Source: an uncultured Schlesneria sp.
GTDB taxonomy: Bacteria > Planctomycetota > Planctomycetia > Planctomycetales > Planctomycetaceae
DNA: 64,000 bases
NCBI GenBank assembly: GCA_903834925.1
Contig: CAILLA010000146.1
Coordinates: forward strand, 1 to 64,000
Reading direction: 5' to 3'
In this document: piece by piece, positions 18,732 to 28,362 of the stretch
Numbering within the stretch: the first letter of the stretch is position 1
How the letters are laid out: each line of letters begins with the position of its first letter
Notes under the pieces: generated by a model
Told to the model about the DNA's origin: nothing
Database searches by the model: none
Seen by the model: only the letters and a program-made list of their open reading frames with translations
Translations under genes and position numbers: made by a program

Positions 18732-19928
18732 TTATTCGTCTTGCTCGGTGTCACTTTCGTTGCCGGGCATTTCGGGTCTGTCCGACGCTTTTTCCCAAGG
18801 TGGCGTTGGGCCGTGGTATTGATAATACTGGCATTCAATCCGTCCACTGTAGAGCTTTCTTCGGCGATCGGCACGACATCTGAAAAGTCGCTCAAACCCA
18901 CGATGTGATGTCAGGACGTAGATTGACCAGGTAGTCAGAGGACCGAACGCATCGGCCATGTCGTCGTAGATCTCGGCTGCGGATTCACTGTCTCCCAGTC
19001 GTTCGCCGTACGGAGGGTTGGTGATGATCACTCCATATTCGAGTGATGTTTTCAACTCCAGGACATCCATTGTTTTGAATTCGATGTCGCCACCCATCCC
19101 TGCTTCGATGGCATTCGATTGAGCCAATCGCAGAACCCTGTCGTCGATGTCGCTGGCCATCAAGGGGAATTTGGGTTTGCCGAGCATCAGATCTCGTGCT
19201 TCTTCACGCGCCTGCTTCCAGTTTTCGCGTGTCAATTGATGCCAATTCTCACAGAGAAAATTGCGATTAAGGCCCGGAGCACGGTTTCGGCCGATCATGG
19301 CTGCTTCGATCGCGATTGTTCCGGACCCACAAAACGGATCGAGGAACTGACGTTCTCGATTCCAGCAACTGATTAAAACCAGAGCCGCCGCCGTCGTTTC
19401 GCGTAAAGGAGCCGCACCTGAGGTGGCTCGGTAGCCTCGCTTGTGCAGGCCGGGTCCCGATGTATCGATCAACAAAAGGGCCTGATCTTTTAAAATCGAG
19501 ACCTCAATCTGATACTCCGTCCCCGTTTCCTCAAACCAGTGACGTTGATAACTCTTCTTCAAACTTTCGACAATCGCCTTCTTGGTAACGGCTTGAATGG
19601 TCGGCTCATGGTGCAATTGGGACCGGACCGATTTGCCCGAAACAGGGAACCTGGCATCGACAGGAAGCCATTCGTTCCACGGCAATCCCTCGACCTGGTC
19701 GAAGTATTCTCCGAAATCGTATGCGGGAAACCCGCCGACTTTCACGAGGAGTCGATCCGCCGAGCGTAGCCAGAGATTACAACGACAAATTGCCAATTCG
19801 TCGCCAACGAAGGTCACTCGACCATCTTCAGAGTATTGCTGGTGATATCCCAGATCGTGTAATTCGCGCGAGACAACCGCTTCCAGGCCAAACGCCGATG
19901 TCGCGATTAATTCTATCTGTCGAGCCAT
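18732..19928 (-). CDS. THUMP-domain class I RNA methyltransferase (RlmL-N/YpsC type)
   Basis: 398 aa from the ATG at 19928. An N-terminal ferredoxin-like/THUMP region (residues 1-160) is followed by a UPF0020 methyltransferase domain: ATSGAAPLRETTAAALV, LDPFCGSGTIAIEAAMIG (SAM motif I) near 195, and the catalytic IITNPPYGERLG near 305. It probably makes N2-methylguanosine in 23S rRNA, like RlmL or YpsC. The C-terminus ends in an acidic tail (NESDTEQDE). The neighbour DUF1501 is convergent. Confidence 0.9.
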   Translation of the reverse strand: MARQIELIATSAFGLEAVVSRELHDLGYHQQYSEDGRVTFVGDELAICRCNLWLRSADRLLVKVGGFPAYDFGEYFDQVEGLPWNEWLPVDARFPVSGKSVRSQLHHEPTIQAVTKKAIVESLKKSYQRHWFEETGTEYQIEVSILKDQALLLIDTSGPGLHKRGYRATSGAAPLRETTAAALVLISCWNRERQFLDPFCGSGTIAIEAAMIGRNRAPGLNRNFLCENWHQLTRENWKQAREEARDLMLGKPKFPLMASDIDDRVLRLAQSNAIEAGMGGDIEFKTMDVLELKTSLEYGVIITNPPYGERLGDSESAAEIYDDMADAFGPLTTWSIYVLTSHRGFERLFRCRADRRRKLYSGRIECQYYQYHGPTPPWEKASDRPEMPGNESDTEQDE

Positions 19929-20179
19929 AACCGTAATTCGCAAAAAGATCTCAGGATAGCGAGTTTGAGAGGGAACGGGAACCTTTAATACGCGAGGCTT
20001 CTCGCTCTTCACTTGAATTGGGCGTATAATCCTCAGTTGGCGCGATTTTGCCGGAAAACGATTTGAACCGGACCGGCGACATCTGCGTTATGGCATTGAA
20101 GAAACTCTCTCTCGGTAAAACGAGACGCCCACATTTTGGCGCTGGGCTGACTGAAAAATACAATAAAAGGAATCTGCGA

Positions 20180-20935
20180 ATGAGAAGTCACAATCCCGTG
20201 TTGAACGTTGCGACCATGGATTCATTTCGGGGCGAATTCTTTCCCGCCAGCCAAAGTATGACGATTCAGGGTACGGCAACAAAGACTCTGATTCTGCTTG
20301 GAATGTGCTTCGGCACCGCATCAATGACGTTCGCGATGACTCGTACCGGCGGTCAGCCAGCGGCATTTCCCTGGATCATTGCAGGGGTAGTCGGAAGTCT
20401 GGTATTCAGTCTGGCCACCTGCTTTAAGCCAACCTGGGCACCGTTTACGGCACCACTTTATGCACTGACCGAGGGACTGTTGCTCGGCGCGATTTCTGGT
20501 TCCTATGAACGAGTATACAATGGCATCGTACCGCAAGCCGCACTGGCTACGCTCGGAACGATGGGTGCCATGCTGTTTGCCTACAAAACCGGATTAATTC
20601 GACCTACCAACCGATTTATGTTGGGTGTCTCGTCCGCAACAGGTGGAATCGCCGTGCTATATATGATTGCAATCATCTGTTCATTTTTCGGTGTCCGCCT
20701 GCCGTTCCTGTATCAGCCGAGCTTGATTGGAATTGGAATCACGTTGGTGATCGCGATTGTGGCAGCCCTCAACCTGATCATCGACTTTGCGTCGATCCAA
20801 CAGGCTGCGTCAAGCGGAGCACCAAAGTATTTCGAATGGTACTCCGCTTTCGGCCTGATGGTGACGCTCGTCTGGTTGTACGTGGAAGTCCTTCGCTTGC
20901 TGTCGATGATCTCCGGCTACACTCGTAACGACTGA
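20180..20935 (+). CDS. Bax inhibitor-1/YccA family membrane protein
   Basis: 251 aa from the ATG at 20180 (AGGA eight bases upstream); the 44-residue upstream extension is not membrane-like and is rejected. A short soluble N-terminus (about 40 residues) precedes seven hydrophobic segments. The family's C-terminal pair is recognisable: LNLIIDFASIQQAASSGAPK, then YFEWYSAFGLMVTLVWLYVE. BI-1 proteins are pH-gated Ca2+ leak channels or interact with membrane proteases in other organisms; the role here is unknown. It is convergent with the MFS gene, 42 bp apart. Confidence 0.88.
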   Translation: MRSHNPVLNVATMDSFRGEFFPASQSMTIQGTATKTLILLGMCFGTASMTFAMTRTGGQPAAFPWIIAGVVGSLVFSLATCFKPTWAPFTAPLYALTEGLLLGAISGSYERVYNGIVPQAALATLGTMGAMLFAYKTGLIRPTNRFMLGVSSATGGIAVLYMIAIICSFFGVRLPFLYQPSLIGIGITLVIAIVAALNLIIDFASIQQAASSGAPKYFEWYSAFGLMVTLVWLYVEVLRLLSMISGYTRND

Positions 20936-20977
20936 TTAATCGTCTTAATCGTCGCCTGTCGTATGTTCCGGCGCCGA

Positions 20978-22573
20978 TCAATGAGCGGTCGGTGCCGCCA
21001 CCTCAACCGAAGTACCGATCTTGGGGGGGTGAAAGAAAAATGCCAGTGCCATCGCAGCGATCAGGGCAGCAAAACAAGGGATTTGAAACAGTTCGCGGAA
21101 ATGAACGCGACCGTTTTCAATCTGATCAACTTCGCGATTTGCGAGAGCACCGACAAATTCGATCGATAAAGTGTCCTTCGGCAACGAACCGCCGGTCACC
21201 TTCACGTTTCCGGCTCCAATCCCGTCAACCGATTCCAAGATCGCTTGCAGTTGGGCCGCAGTGGCGTCCCCAGGAATCTTATCGATCGACCGCTTTCCAA
21301 AGGGAAGCTGGTATGTGCCGTTAGCTGGAGGGAGATTCGCTTTGAGAGTCTGAACCTCGTTGGTCTCTTTGGAACCTTTCACGGTTGTTGAGGTGACTAC
21401 TTCCGTCAACGCATCAAATAACGGCGGACAGGCAAAGTTAGCGACCAACGCACCAATCCCGAGGATCATCAGATTGAACAACCCCTGAGCGCTGGTTCGT
21501 GCATCCTTCGGAAAATGCTCGTCGACAAAAATGTAAACGGTGGCAAAGAAAAATGCGTAACAAACCCCATGCAGGATATTTACGGTAACTATCAACCATT
21601 TGAAGGACTCGTCACCAAAGTAGGCGAATACCGCGAATCTTGCTGCGTGCCCAAGAATTCCGATCACCATCGTCCACCGCCACCCGAGTCTCTTCAAACA
21701 AGCGCCCAACACGGCCATCGTCAGAATTTCTGCAATTTGTCCGATGCTCATCACAGGCGTGACCCAGTTCCCTGGAATTCCTACCGTGGGGAGAAAACGG
21801 CCAGTCCAATTGAAAAAACAGTTATGGACGAAGGAATCGATGAGGGTGACGATCCAAAGCACGAGTACGAACGGATGAGCCAGCAATTTCATGGACTCGA
21901 GCCACGCAAGTCCTTCGCTCGAATCTTTCGCTGGTTTCGCTGGGGTGTGTGGCAAGGTAAGACTGAATGCTGCAAGAACCAGCGATGCGATGCCAGCAAC
22001 AATATATGTTTGAGCAGTCGCATCCTGCATCGCTGTACCAGTCAGCGGTGAACCAAAAACTGCACCCAGCCAGTCAACCGTGGTTTTGGGATTGGATTCA
22101 CGAACCTTTGCCCAATCGACGAGCAAAAAGACAGGTGGCCATGCCGCAGCAATCCATCCGATTGTCCCCCCCATACGGACGATTCCAAATTCACGTTGAG
22201 CATCCTTCATGGCTGCGAACGCGATGGAATTTGTAATTGAGATTGTTGGCACATAGACCACGCAGTGTATCAGCATCAGCGCGAAAAACGTCCAAAAGTC
22301 GTGAACCCATGCCAATGCCAAGATCGACAGACCGCCGATGAGATGGCTGATGGCAAGGAATTTTTCGGCAGCAAAATTGCGATCAGCGAACTGGTTACCA
22401 AAAAACATCGCGAGAATCGCGGCAACAGGGAATGTGTTGAGAATTAATGACTGCTGCTGTGGCGTGAACCCCAAACTCGGAAGATAACCAAAGATTAATG
22501 GCAACCACGCGCCCCAGATAAAGAATTCGAGAAACATCATCGCGAACAGTTTTAAGAATACAGACCTCTGCAT
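20978..22573 (-). CDS. MFS transporter, nucleoside:H+ symporter (NupG-like), with inserted domain
   Basis: 531 aa from the ATG at 22573 (AAGGAAG upstream), giving the usual MQRSVFLKLFAMMFLEFFIWGAWLP start of this clade. Eleven to twelve transmembrane segments are visible, with TM1 rich in Trp/Phe. Between the penultimate and last transmembrane segments (residues about 396-491) lies an inserted roughly 95-residue soluble segment with the pattern DATAAQLQAILESVDGIG, then NVKVTGGS and EFVGALANREV. That pattern resembles a beta-rich module common in large secreted planctomycete proteins. The transporter probably imports nucleosides or related solutes by proton symport; the insert is unusual for MFS. 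Confidence 0.87.
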   Translation of the reverse strand: MQRSVFLKLFAMMFLEFFIWGAWLPLIFGYLPSLGFTPQQQSLILNTFPVAAILAMFFGNQFADRNFAAEKFLAISHLIGGLSILALAWVHDFWTFFALMLIHCVVYVPTISITNSIAFAAMKDAQREFGIVRMGGTIGWIAAAWPPVFLLVDWAKVRESNPKTTVDWLGAVFGSPLTGTAMQDATAQTYIVAGIASLVLAAFSLTLPHTPAKPAKDSSEGLAWLESMKLLAHPFVLVLWIVTLIDSFVHNCFFNWTGRFLPTVGIPGNWVTPVMSIGQIAEILTMAVLGACLKRLGWRWTMVIGILGHAARFAVFAYFGDESFKWLIVTVNILHGVCYAFFFATVYIFVDEHFPKDARTSAQGLFNLMILGIGALVANFACPPLFDALTEVVTSTTVKGSKETNEVQTLKANLPPANGTYQLPFGKRSIDKIPGDATAAQLQAILESVDGIGAGNVKVTGGSLPKDTLSIEFVGALANREVDQIENGRVHFRELFQIPCFAALIAAMALAFFFHPPKIGTSVEVAAPTAH

Positions 22574-22781
22574 CAGGGCTTCCTTCATGGGATTGTGAAT
22601 CTGGCTTGGTTTGGCTTGGGAGATGATGCCGTGGATGGTGTCGAAGGGCAAGTAATCCGTCGATTTCCGTGGTCGAAGGATGATTGGATTCCACTGATAT
22701 TGGCTTCCAGCCCACTCTACAGGGGTTTTGTTCCCCAATTTCATTTGAAAAGACTGACGGCCTCGACAATTCGGCCGAATC

Positions 22782-23888
22782 CTAGCTTGGAGCAACTGTC
22801 GATTCCGGGTTTTCGTTCCGTGACAGGCTTAAAACTATACCGATCGCGAGCAAGCTGACGACGAGGTTGCTTCCGCCAGCGCTGATGAGCGGATGCGAAA
22901 TCCCTTTGGGCGGGACCATGGCGGTGACCACCGCAATATTTAACATGGCCTGGCCGGTTAATTGTGTCAGCAACGTGAAGCTGGCCAGATAGGCGAATCT
23001 CCTTCTGTCCAGATGATTCAGCATTCGCAAACCTGACAAATATAAGCCGCACCAGAGGGCGATCAGGCTGAGCGACCCAATCAGACCCAATTCTTCGCCG
23101 ATCACCGCGAAGACAAAGTCGGTATTCGCCTCGGGAAGAAAGCTCAGCTTCTGCCAGCCGCGTCCTAAACCGACGCCGTGCAGTCCACCCGCACCTAACG
23201 TGACCAGTGACTGCTTCAGTTGATAGGGAGCGTCGTCAAAATTGGCCCAGCTTTCCAGAAACCCGGCGATTCGGCGCTGCTGGTACGGTTTCATCGCCAA
23301 TGTACCGATTGCAATCGGTACGCAAACACCAATGCCAAGCAGAAAATTCCGTAATGGCCAGCCAGCCAGGAAAAGAACCAGTGTGGCGCTGCCGAGCAGA
23401 AACACTGCGGTTCCCAGATCGGGTTCAATCAGCACCAGTGGAACCGAAATCAGAATAGGAATCACAAAAGGGACCGTTCCCGAAAACCAGTTGGCCAGTC
23501 GATCGCGATTCCAATCGGCAAGCCAGCACATCGTCAGCGGGACCGCGATTTTCGCCAGTTCTGAGGGCTGAGCGGAAACCCCTGGAATTCGAATCCAGCG
23601 TTGCGCCCCTTTCACTCGCACTCCGATTCCTGGTACCAGGACAAGAATCAGCAGTGCGATGGTCGCGATAAAGAGCCAGGGAGCAAACCGCTTCCAGAAT
23701 TCAGGGTGTTGCGACGCCGCAAATCGCGATGCAATCAGTCCGATCACCAGAAACACCAGGTGTCGCGACAGATGAACCTGTTCAAATTCGGTCGGCCATG
23801 AGGTGACGCTGGAGCTATGGACCATCAGCAACCCGAACCCCAGTAACAGGGCGGCAAAAGCCACGAAAAGTTGCCTGCATAGTTCCAT
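22782..23888 (-). CDS. ftsW: FtsW/RodA/SpoVE-family peptidoglycan polymerase
   Basis: 368 aa from the ATG at 23888 with AGGA six bases upstream. SEDS glycosyltransferase with about ten transmembrane segments. Landmarks: GVRVKGAQRWIRIPGVSAQPSELAKIA split over residues 110-135, LIEPDLGTAVFL near 170, the catalytic-Asp loop region LPEANTDFVFAVIGEELG near 270, and PPKGISHPLISAGGSNLVV near 335. It polymerises glycan strands from lipid II. FtsW rather than RodA is favoured by the PPKGISHPLISAGGS segment, but the distinction is not certain. It is interesting because planctomycetes generally lack FtsZ. Confidence 0.92.
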   Translation of the reverse strand: MELCRQLFVAFAALLLGFGLLMVHSSSVTSWPTEFEQVHLSRHLVFLVIGLIASRFAASQHPEFWKRFAPWLFIATIALLILVLVPGIGVRVKGAQRWIRIPGVSAQPSELAKIAVPLTMCWLADWNRDRLANWFSGTVPFVIPILISVPLVLIEPDLGTAVFLLGSATLVLFLAGWPLRNFLLGIGVCVPIAIGTLAMKPYQQRRIAGFLESWANFDDAPYQLKQSLVTLGAGGLHGVGLGRGWQKLSFLPEANTDFVFAVIGEELGLIGSLSLIALWCGLYLSGLRMLNHLDRRRFAYLASFTLLTQLTGQAMLNIAVVTAMVPPKGISHPLISAGGSNLVVSLLAIGIVLSLSRNENPESTVAPS

Positions 23889-24332
23889 ATGATTCCTTCC
23901 GACGCTGGCAGCATCGGCGATGACGACGAAGACGACAATTCGCCCTCTCGTGCGAGCCATCGGCAGACGGATTTGAAAACTTAAGGAAGAAATCTGTGGC
24001 CGCTGCCGCGAGTTTTGAATTCAGTTCAAAATGCCCGAATAAGCGCGATATCGGATCTGGCTGACGCCCCGACTGGCGGTTTTATGGATTTCCGCCCGAG
24101 GACGAATAGGAATGTCGGTGAACGTCATTTCCTAATTGCGGGTCACGAAATAGAATGTCTTGTTGGTTTAGTTAGGCCAAAGTCGCCATCATCAGGCGAA
24201 GTGATGATGGTGACTTTGGAAGAAAACCTGAGGTTTGACTGAACGAATCGGGTTTTAGGTTCGAAGAAATCTCAGTGCAAAACCGTTAGCGACCCGTTCG
24301 CGAATTTACGCGGATCAGGAACAGGACAAAAC
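23889..24332. promoter_or_regulatory. ftsW/nadA divergent region with 17-bp hairpin
   Basis: 444 bp without a supported gene. 24177-24193 (CCAAAGTCGCCATCATC) and 24203-24219 (GATGATGGTGACTTTGG) pair over 17 bases with one G:U (plus strand) and a 9-base loop. No T-run follows. It could be an operator-like inverted repeat, a leader-RNA element for nadA, or a terminator for an unseen small RNA. Confidence 0.6.
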
Positions 24333-25328
24333 ATGGAACTTCCCGTCATCAATACGAATGCATCCGTCGAGGTCTATGAAGATACGTTGGATCTGATGGA
24401 CGAGATTGAGGCTCTAAAAAAAGAACGCGATGCGTCGATCCTTGCTCACTTCTATGTCGATGGGGACTTACAGGACATCGCTGACTTTACAGGCGACAGT
24501 TTGAAACTTGCCCGCGATGCGACGCAGGTCAAGACATCGACCATCGTCTTCTGCGGCGTTCATTTCATGGGCGAGTCGGCCAAGATTCTCAGCCCGGAAA
24601 AGAAAGTTCTGATGCCCGATTTGCACGCAGGATGTTCCCTGGCCGAAAGCTGCCCTGCTGATCGGCTGGCGGCGTACCAGACGGAACTGCGAGCCAAGGG
24701 ACACGATTTCCAGACGGTCGCCTATATCAATACCACCGCTGCCGTCAAATCGTTGTGTGATTGGATTGTGACGAGTGGAAACGCTCGTGAGATTATCGAT
24801 CGCGTTCCTTCAGATAAAGAAATCCTGTTCGTGCCTGACCAGCATCTCGGTCGGTATTTGAGTTCGGTGACCGGTCGCCCAATGATCCTCTGGCCCGGTT
24901 CGTGTATGGTCCACGAAGTTTTCAGTGTGCAAGACTTGTTGCGAGCCAAGCGGAATCATCCCGGTTCGTTGGTGATGGCTCACCCCGAATGCCCCGCGAA
25001 CATTCTCGAAGTGGCGGACATCATTGGCGGCACTGAAAAGATGCGAAAGTACGTTGCGTCAGTGACGGAACCCAAAACGTTTCTTGTCGCTACAGAAGCG
25101 AACATGATTCATCCGTTAAAGAAATTAGCTCCTCATCACGAATACATTCCGGTTCCCGGAATTATGACCTCAACGGGCGAAACATGTGCCTGCAATCGCT
25201 GTCCCCACATGGCGCTCAACACACTACAAAAAGTGCGAGACTGCCTGAAGTTCTCCAGCCCGGAAATCGTCTGGCAACCCTATTTTTCGCAGGCCCAAGA
25301 CGTCTTAAAAAGAAGCCTTCTTCAGTAG
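24333..25328 (+). CDS. nadA: quinolinate synthase A
   Basis: 331 aa; ATG preceded by AGGA. A [4Fe-4S] enzyme that condenses iminoaspartate with DHAP to quinolinate in NAD synthesis. Cluster cysteines: [13 protein letters not shown] and [14 protein letters not shown] near residues 80-105, and [14 protein letters not shown] near 287. [26 protein letters not shown] and [10 protein letters not shown] mark the three quasi-equivalent domains. nadB and nadC are not in the window. A palindromic repeat (GGTGGGAC family) starts 19 bp after the stop. Confidence 0.96.
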   Translation: MELPVINTNASVEVYEDTLDLMDEIEALKKERDASILAHFYVDGDLQDIADFTGDSLKLARDATQVKTSTIVFCGVHFMGESAKILSPEKKVLMPDLHAGCSLAESCPADRLAAYQTELRAKGHDFQTVAYINTTAAVKSLCDWIVTSGNAREIIDRVPSDKEILFVPDQHLGRYLSSVTGRPMILWPGSCMVHEVFSVQDLLRAKRNHPGSLVMAHPECPANILEVADIIGGTEKMRKYVASVTEPKTFLVATEANMIHPLKKLAPHHEYIPVPGIMTSTGETCACNRCPHMALNTLQKVRDCLKFSSPEIVWQPYFSQAQDVLKRSLLQ

Positions 25329-26319
25329 TAGGGCAGGGCTTCTTAAGTAGGGTGGGACAAGTCTTCGACGTCCCACCAAAACCATAACCCAACAAGCGGT
25401 TTGGAAACGCAAAAATTCTTGAAGCGAGACCAACGAAGGAAACAACGAGGGGCCACGATTAGAGATGATTAAGTTGACTATCTTGATCGAGTTCCCTTTT
25501 GCAGCCGCGACTTGACTATCAACACAGGTAAATGCAAGGCAACGTGGCCGATGTTGCCTGAATCGAGAGTTGATCGTCGATGTGACGTGAAATGAATCGA
25601 GCACGGCAGCGTCGACTCAATAGGTATCAGGTAATTCGGACATCAGCCGTTTCACAAACGCGGATTCGGCGATCCCTTCTAGACGGCTGTTACCGCCAGG
25701 ATGCCTTAGAACTGAAAGATTGGGAATGTCGCAGGATATCCTAATCAACGGCGAAATAGCGATGTGTGATATAGCGATGCCAGGCGAATTGTGCTAATCC
25801 ACATCTGACGAAATTCCGTACTGGCTGGTCCGTCGAGATTCAAAACGCGAATCAATCGTCAGGCCGCAGGAGTTGTGCCGACGATTTGACCTGTTTCGAA
25901 AACAGTTAATGCGGATTCAACGTCAGCCTGCGTGGGGTCATCAAGGAAGAAACGGGGTCAATTCAAATTAAGAGGAAGAGTACAACCACGAAATACCTGG
26001 CTTCGGGCTTCGCCCGCAGCCCAAACTGGAGAAGAATTTGAACCACGAAAGACACGGAAATCACGAAAAAAACAGTAGAGGCGAGTCGGGCGACGTAAGT
26101 TCCCGGATTCTTTTCTTCAATAGATTATTCACGCTCTGCAAAGAAAATAAACGTTATTAATACAAAATACACGAAACAAATACGGCAGGTGGAGAGATTC
26201 GATGATTCCTGGTTTACGGTTCAAATTTAAAGGATTTTATCAATGAATCGATTCATCGCATTGATGACGTTTTCGGGTGATTTCCCTTCACACTTTTGGT
26301 CCCGTGTTCCTAAGTGACT
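25329..26319. other. 991-bp region without a supported gene
   Basis: No ORF here has convincing composition. It begins with the GGTGGGAC palindrome (25347-25381). Later it contains short AACCACGAAA-type direct repeats (around 25985, 26041 and 26052) in AT-rich DNA. It looks like decayed sequence or an accumulation of small repeats; no transposase remnant could be identified by eye. Confidence 0.5.
25347..25381. repeat. GGTGGGAC palindrome, copy 1
   Basis: GGTGGGAC, 11-base loop AAGTCTTCGAC, GTCCCACC: a perfect 8-bp stem 23 bp after the nadA stop. A related element follows the DUF58 gene at 44071-44097. Its position directly after stop codons suggests a role at transcript ends. Confidence 0.7.
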
Positions 26320-27633
26320 TTAAAGCTTCGTGATCCGATAACCGGGATGGTCGGGAGTGAAAAGTTCGTCCAGGAGTCTGACTCCTAAACCTGGTCGCGT
26401 TGGTGGTGCGATGTGCCCCTTGATGACGGTTGGGGGTTCGTCGATCAGCATCGGATAGATCGTTTTGATGTGTGCCCGGACTGTTTCTTGATAGGTCACG
26501 TTGGCGCACGACATTGTGACGTTCAGGCCGGCAAACAGTGTTAATGGGCCGGTGCAGTCATGCATCAGGACTGGGATATTAAATGTCTGAGCCAGTTCGG
26601 CTGCTCGACGGGTTTCACTGATTCCCCCTACCCATGTTGGGTCAATCATCGCGTAATCGGCGGCGCGTCTTTGCAGTACCTGGCGGTATTCTTCACGGCT
26701 GACCAGCATCTCGCTGACCGCAATCGGGACCCCTGCCCGGTCGCGGAAGTCGGCAATCGTGTCGACACAGTCGGGGCGAATGACATCCTCCAGCCAGAGT
26801 GGCTTCAGTTCTCGCATTGCCTCGGCGATGCGAAGCGCAGCGGGAAGCGTGAAGAAACCGTGACCGTCAAGCATCACTTCCATCTTCATGCCGACTCGTT
26901 CGCGGATCGCTCGGAAGGGCTGCAATCCTTCTTCGAGGTCGGCCCAACTGACTCGGTGACCGCCGCTCTGTTTGTAAACGCGGTCGAGCGACCACAGCTT
27001 CATCGCGGAGTATCCTTCGGCCAGAAGTTCTTCGGCCAGGTCGCCGGGATTGTGGACGCTGTTGTAGTTGTCTTCCAATGGGCCGGGTCGGCCTAAGTCG
27101 CCATGACCTGGCCAGCCAGATGATGGCGGGTCCTGGTTCCCGTCGGCGTAAGGGCGTCGTCCATAACTGGGGCCGCCGCAACTGTTGTAGACGGGGATGG
27201 AATCTCTGACAGCACCACCCAACAGTTTCCAGGCGGGCTGTTGAGTCAACTGGCCGAGGATATCCCACAAGGCCAGGTCGATCGCACTGATCGCTCGAAG
27301 TTCGCATCCGCGAACACCGAACGCGGATCCTCGTTCGTACAAAAACCGCCAATGGCTTTCGATCGCTGTAGCGTCGGCTCCTAGCAACCGTCGTGACATC
27401 CAGTCATGCAACGTCGAGGCAACAGCTTGTGGAACGTAATAGGTTTCGCCATGTCCGATCACAGGTTCCCCACCGGCCGTTCCTGCATCCGTATGCAGTC
27501 GCAGTAGCAGTAATCCCCCCATGATGTCGTGGGGAATCAGTGTCTCAACCGCCGTGATTCGAGGTCCGTTTCGGAACGCATGTTCTTGAATGGGACTGGA
27601 AGCCCGGAAGAGATGATCTTCGTTCTTTCGCAT
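26320..27633 (-). CDS. mandelate racemase/muconate lactonizing enzyme family protein (enolase superfamily)
   Basis: 437 aa from the ATG at 27633. N-terminal capping domain (residues about 25-150), then a TIM-barrel: metal ligands Asp in MEVMLDGHGF, Glu in LWLEDVIRPD and Glu in PIAVSEMLVS. A MHDCTGPLTLF segment places a catalytic His/Asp near residue 365. The pattern fits sugar-acid dehydratases (galactonate/mannonate-like) rather than muconate cycloisomerase, but the substrate is open. An unusually Gly/Pro-rich loop near residue 165-195 (RRPYADGNQDPPSSGWPG) interrupts the usual barrel entry. No linked transport or sugar genes. Confidence 0.85.
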   Translation of the reverse strand: MRKNEDHLFRASSPIQEHAFRNGPRITAVETLIPHDIMGGLLLLRLHTDAGTAGGEPVIGHGETYYVPQAVASTLHDWMSRRLLGADATAIESHWRFLYERGSAFGVRGCELRAISAIDLALWDILGQLTQQPAWKLLGGAVRDSIPVYNSCGGPSYGRRPYADGNQDPPSSGWPGHGDLGRPGPLEDNYNSVHNPGDLAEELLAEGYSAMKLWSLDRVYKQSGGHRVSWADLEEGLQPFRAIRERVGMKMEVMLDGHGFFTLPAALRIAEAMRELKPLWLEDVIRPDCVDTIADFRDRAGVPIAVSEMLVSREEYRQVLQRRAADYAMIDPTWVGGISETRRAAELAQTFNIPVLMHDCTGPLTLFAGLNVTMSCANVTYQETVRAHIKTIYPMLIDEPPTVIKGHIAPPTRPGLGVRLLDELFTPDHPGYRITKL

Positions 27634-28014
27634 GGTTTTATTACTCAACGAGATTCATTAGCCGGAGGGTGACGCGTGATTTTTAGGAGGCGGCTTTGCG
27701 GAAACGGGGCACCAAATCAAGAACTTGTCGCAAAGACGCAAAGGTGCAAGGACGCAAAGAATTTAAAAGACTGTAACTGCATTGTCTCGTTTCTTTTGGA
27801 ACAGAAATCCACGAAAAGGGTGCCACGGTTTTACCGTTTTCGGTAAGGCCGTGCTCTTCGGAGACCTTATCGAGCCATGAAGACCCGGCCTTGCCGAAGA
27901 CTCCAAAACCGTGGCACCCCATGTTTCTACCGCAATAACGCTCATATGCGACCCTACGCCAGCTTCATCATTTCATCAGGCCCGTTTCAGTTTTTCCAAT
28001 CAAATTCATTGCGA
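27634..28014. other. 381-bp intergenic region carrying a 100-bp palindromic repeat
   Basis: Gap between the Rieske gene and the enolase-superfamily gene, both on the minus strand. Apart from the repeat element at 27819-27918 nothing was recognised. Confidence 0.6.
27819..27918. repeat. 100-bp palindromic element, family 1 copy 1
   Basis: Bounded by GGTGCCACGGTTTT and AAAACCGTGGCACC, with inner inverted segments GGTAAGGCCGTGCTC and CGGCCTTGCCGAAGACTCC. A second copy of exactly the same length lies at 33031-33130, and related copies at 30961-31057 and 52870-53174. The two 100-bp copies also share upstream flank TTTTGGAACAGAAA. No coding capacity; MITE- or REP/BIME-like. Confidence 0.85.
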
Positions 28015-28353
28015 TCAAGACTTTGGTTTTGGAACTTCGATCTGGACTTCGTCACCTGTGATTCGGACGGCATACGATTCGGTTCGGACTTTTGACTTGG
28101 GGTTGTCCATCCAAATCCCGTCTTTGACACAGAACTTCCAGGCGTGCCAGGGGCAGATCACATCGCAACCTTCGAGATAGCCCGAAGCCAGCGATGCGCC
28201 CATGTGTGGACACGAATCATTGATGGCAAAGTATTGGCCATCACGTCGAAAGACGGCGACCAGTGTTCCATTCAGGGGAAATGCGCGTCCTTCACCTTCG
28301 GGGATTGAGTCAGTTTTGCATACGGTCTGAAATTCAATGCTCTCGTCAGTCAT
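28015..28353 (-). CDS. Rieske [2Fe-2S] domain protein (NirD-like)
   Basis: 112 aa. A single Rieske fold: cluster ligands CPHMG near residue 48 and CPWHAWKF near 68, giving Cys-x-His ... Cys-x-x-His. It resembles the small subunit of nitrite reductase or ferredoxin components of dioxygenases, and probably acts as a soluble electron carrier. It starts 9 bp after the ABC permease stop, so it is the last gene of the ABC ATPase-permease-Rieske unit, an odd partnership with no obvious reductase or oxygenase nearby. Confidence 0.9.
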   Translation of the reverse strand: MTDESIEFQTVCKTDSIPEGEGRAFPLNGTLVAVFRRDGQYFAINDSCPHMGASLASGYLEGCDVICPWHAWKFCVKDGIWMDNPKSKVRTESYAVRITGDEVQIEVPKPKS

Positions 28354-28362
28354 CGTCCACTT

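Noticed and set aside
25329-26319. Degraded transposon or gene in the 1-kb gap after nadA
   Set aside because: No frame yields recognisable motifs and no terminal inverted repeats could be paired by eye.
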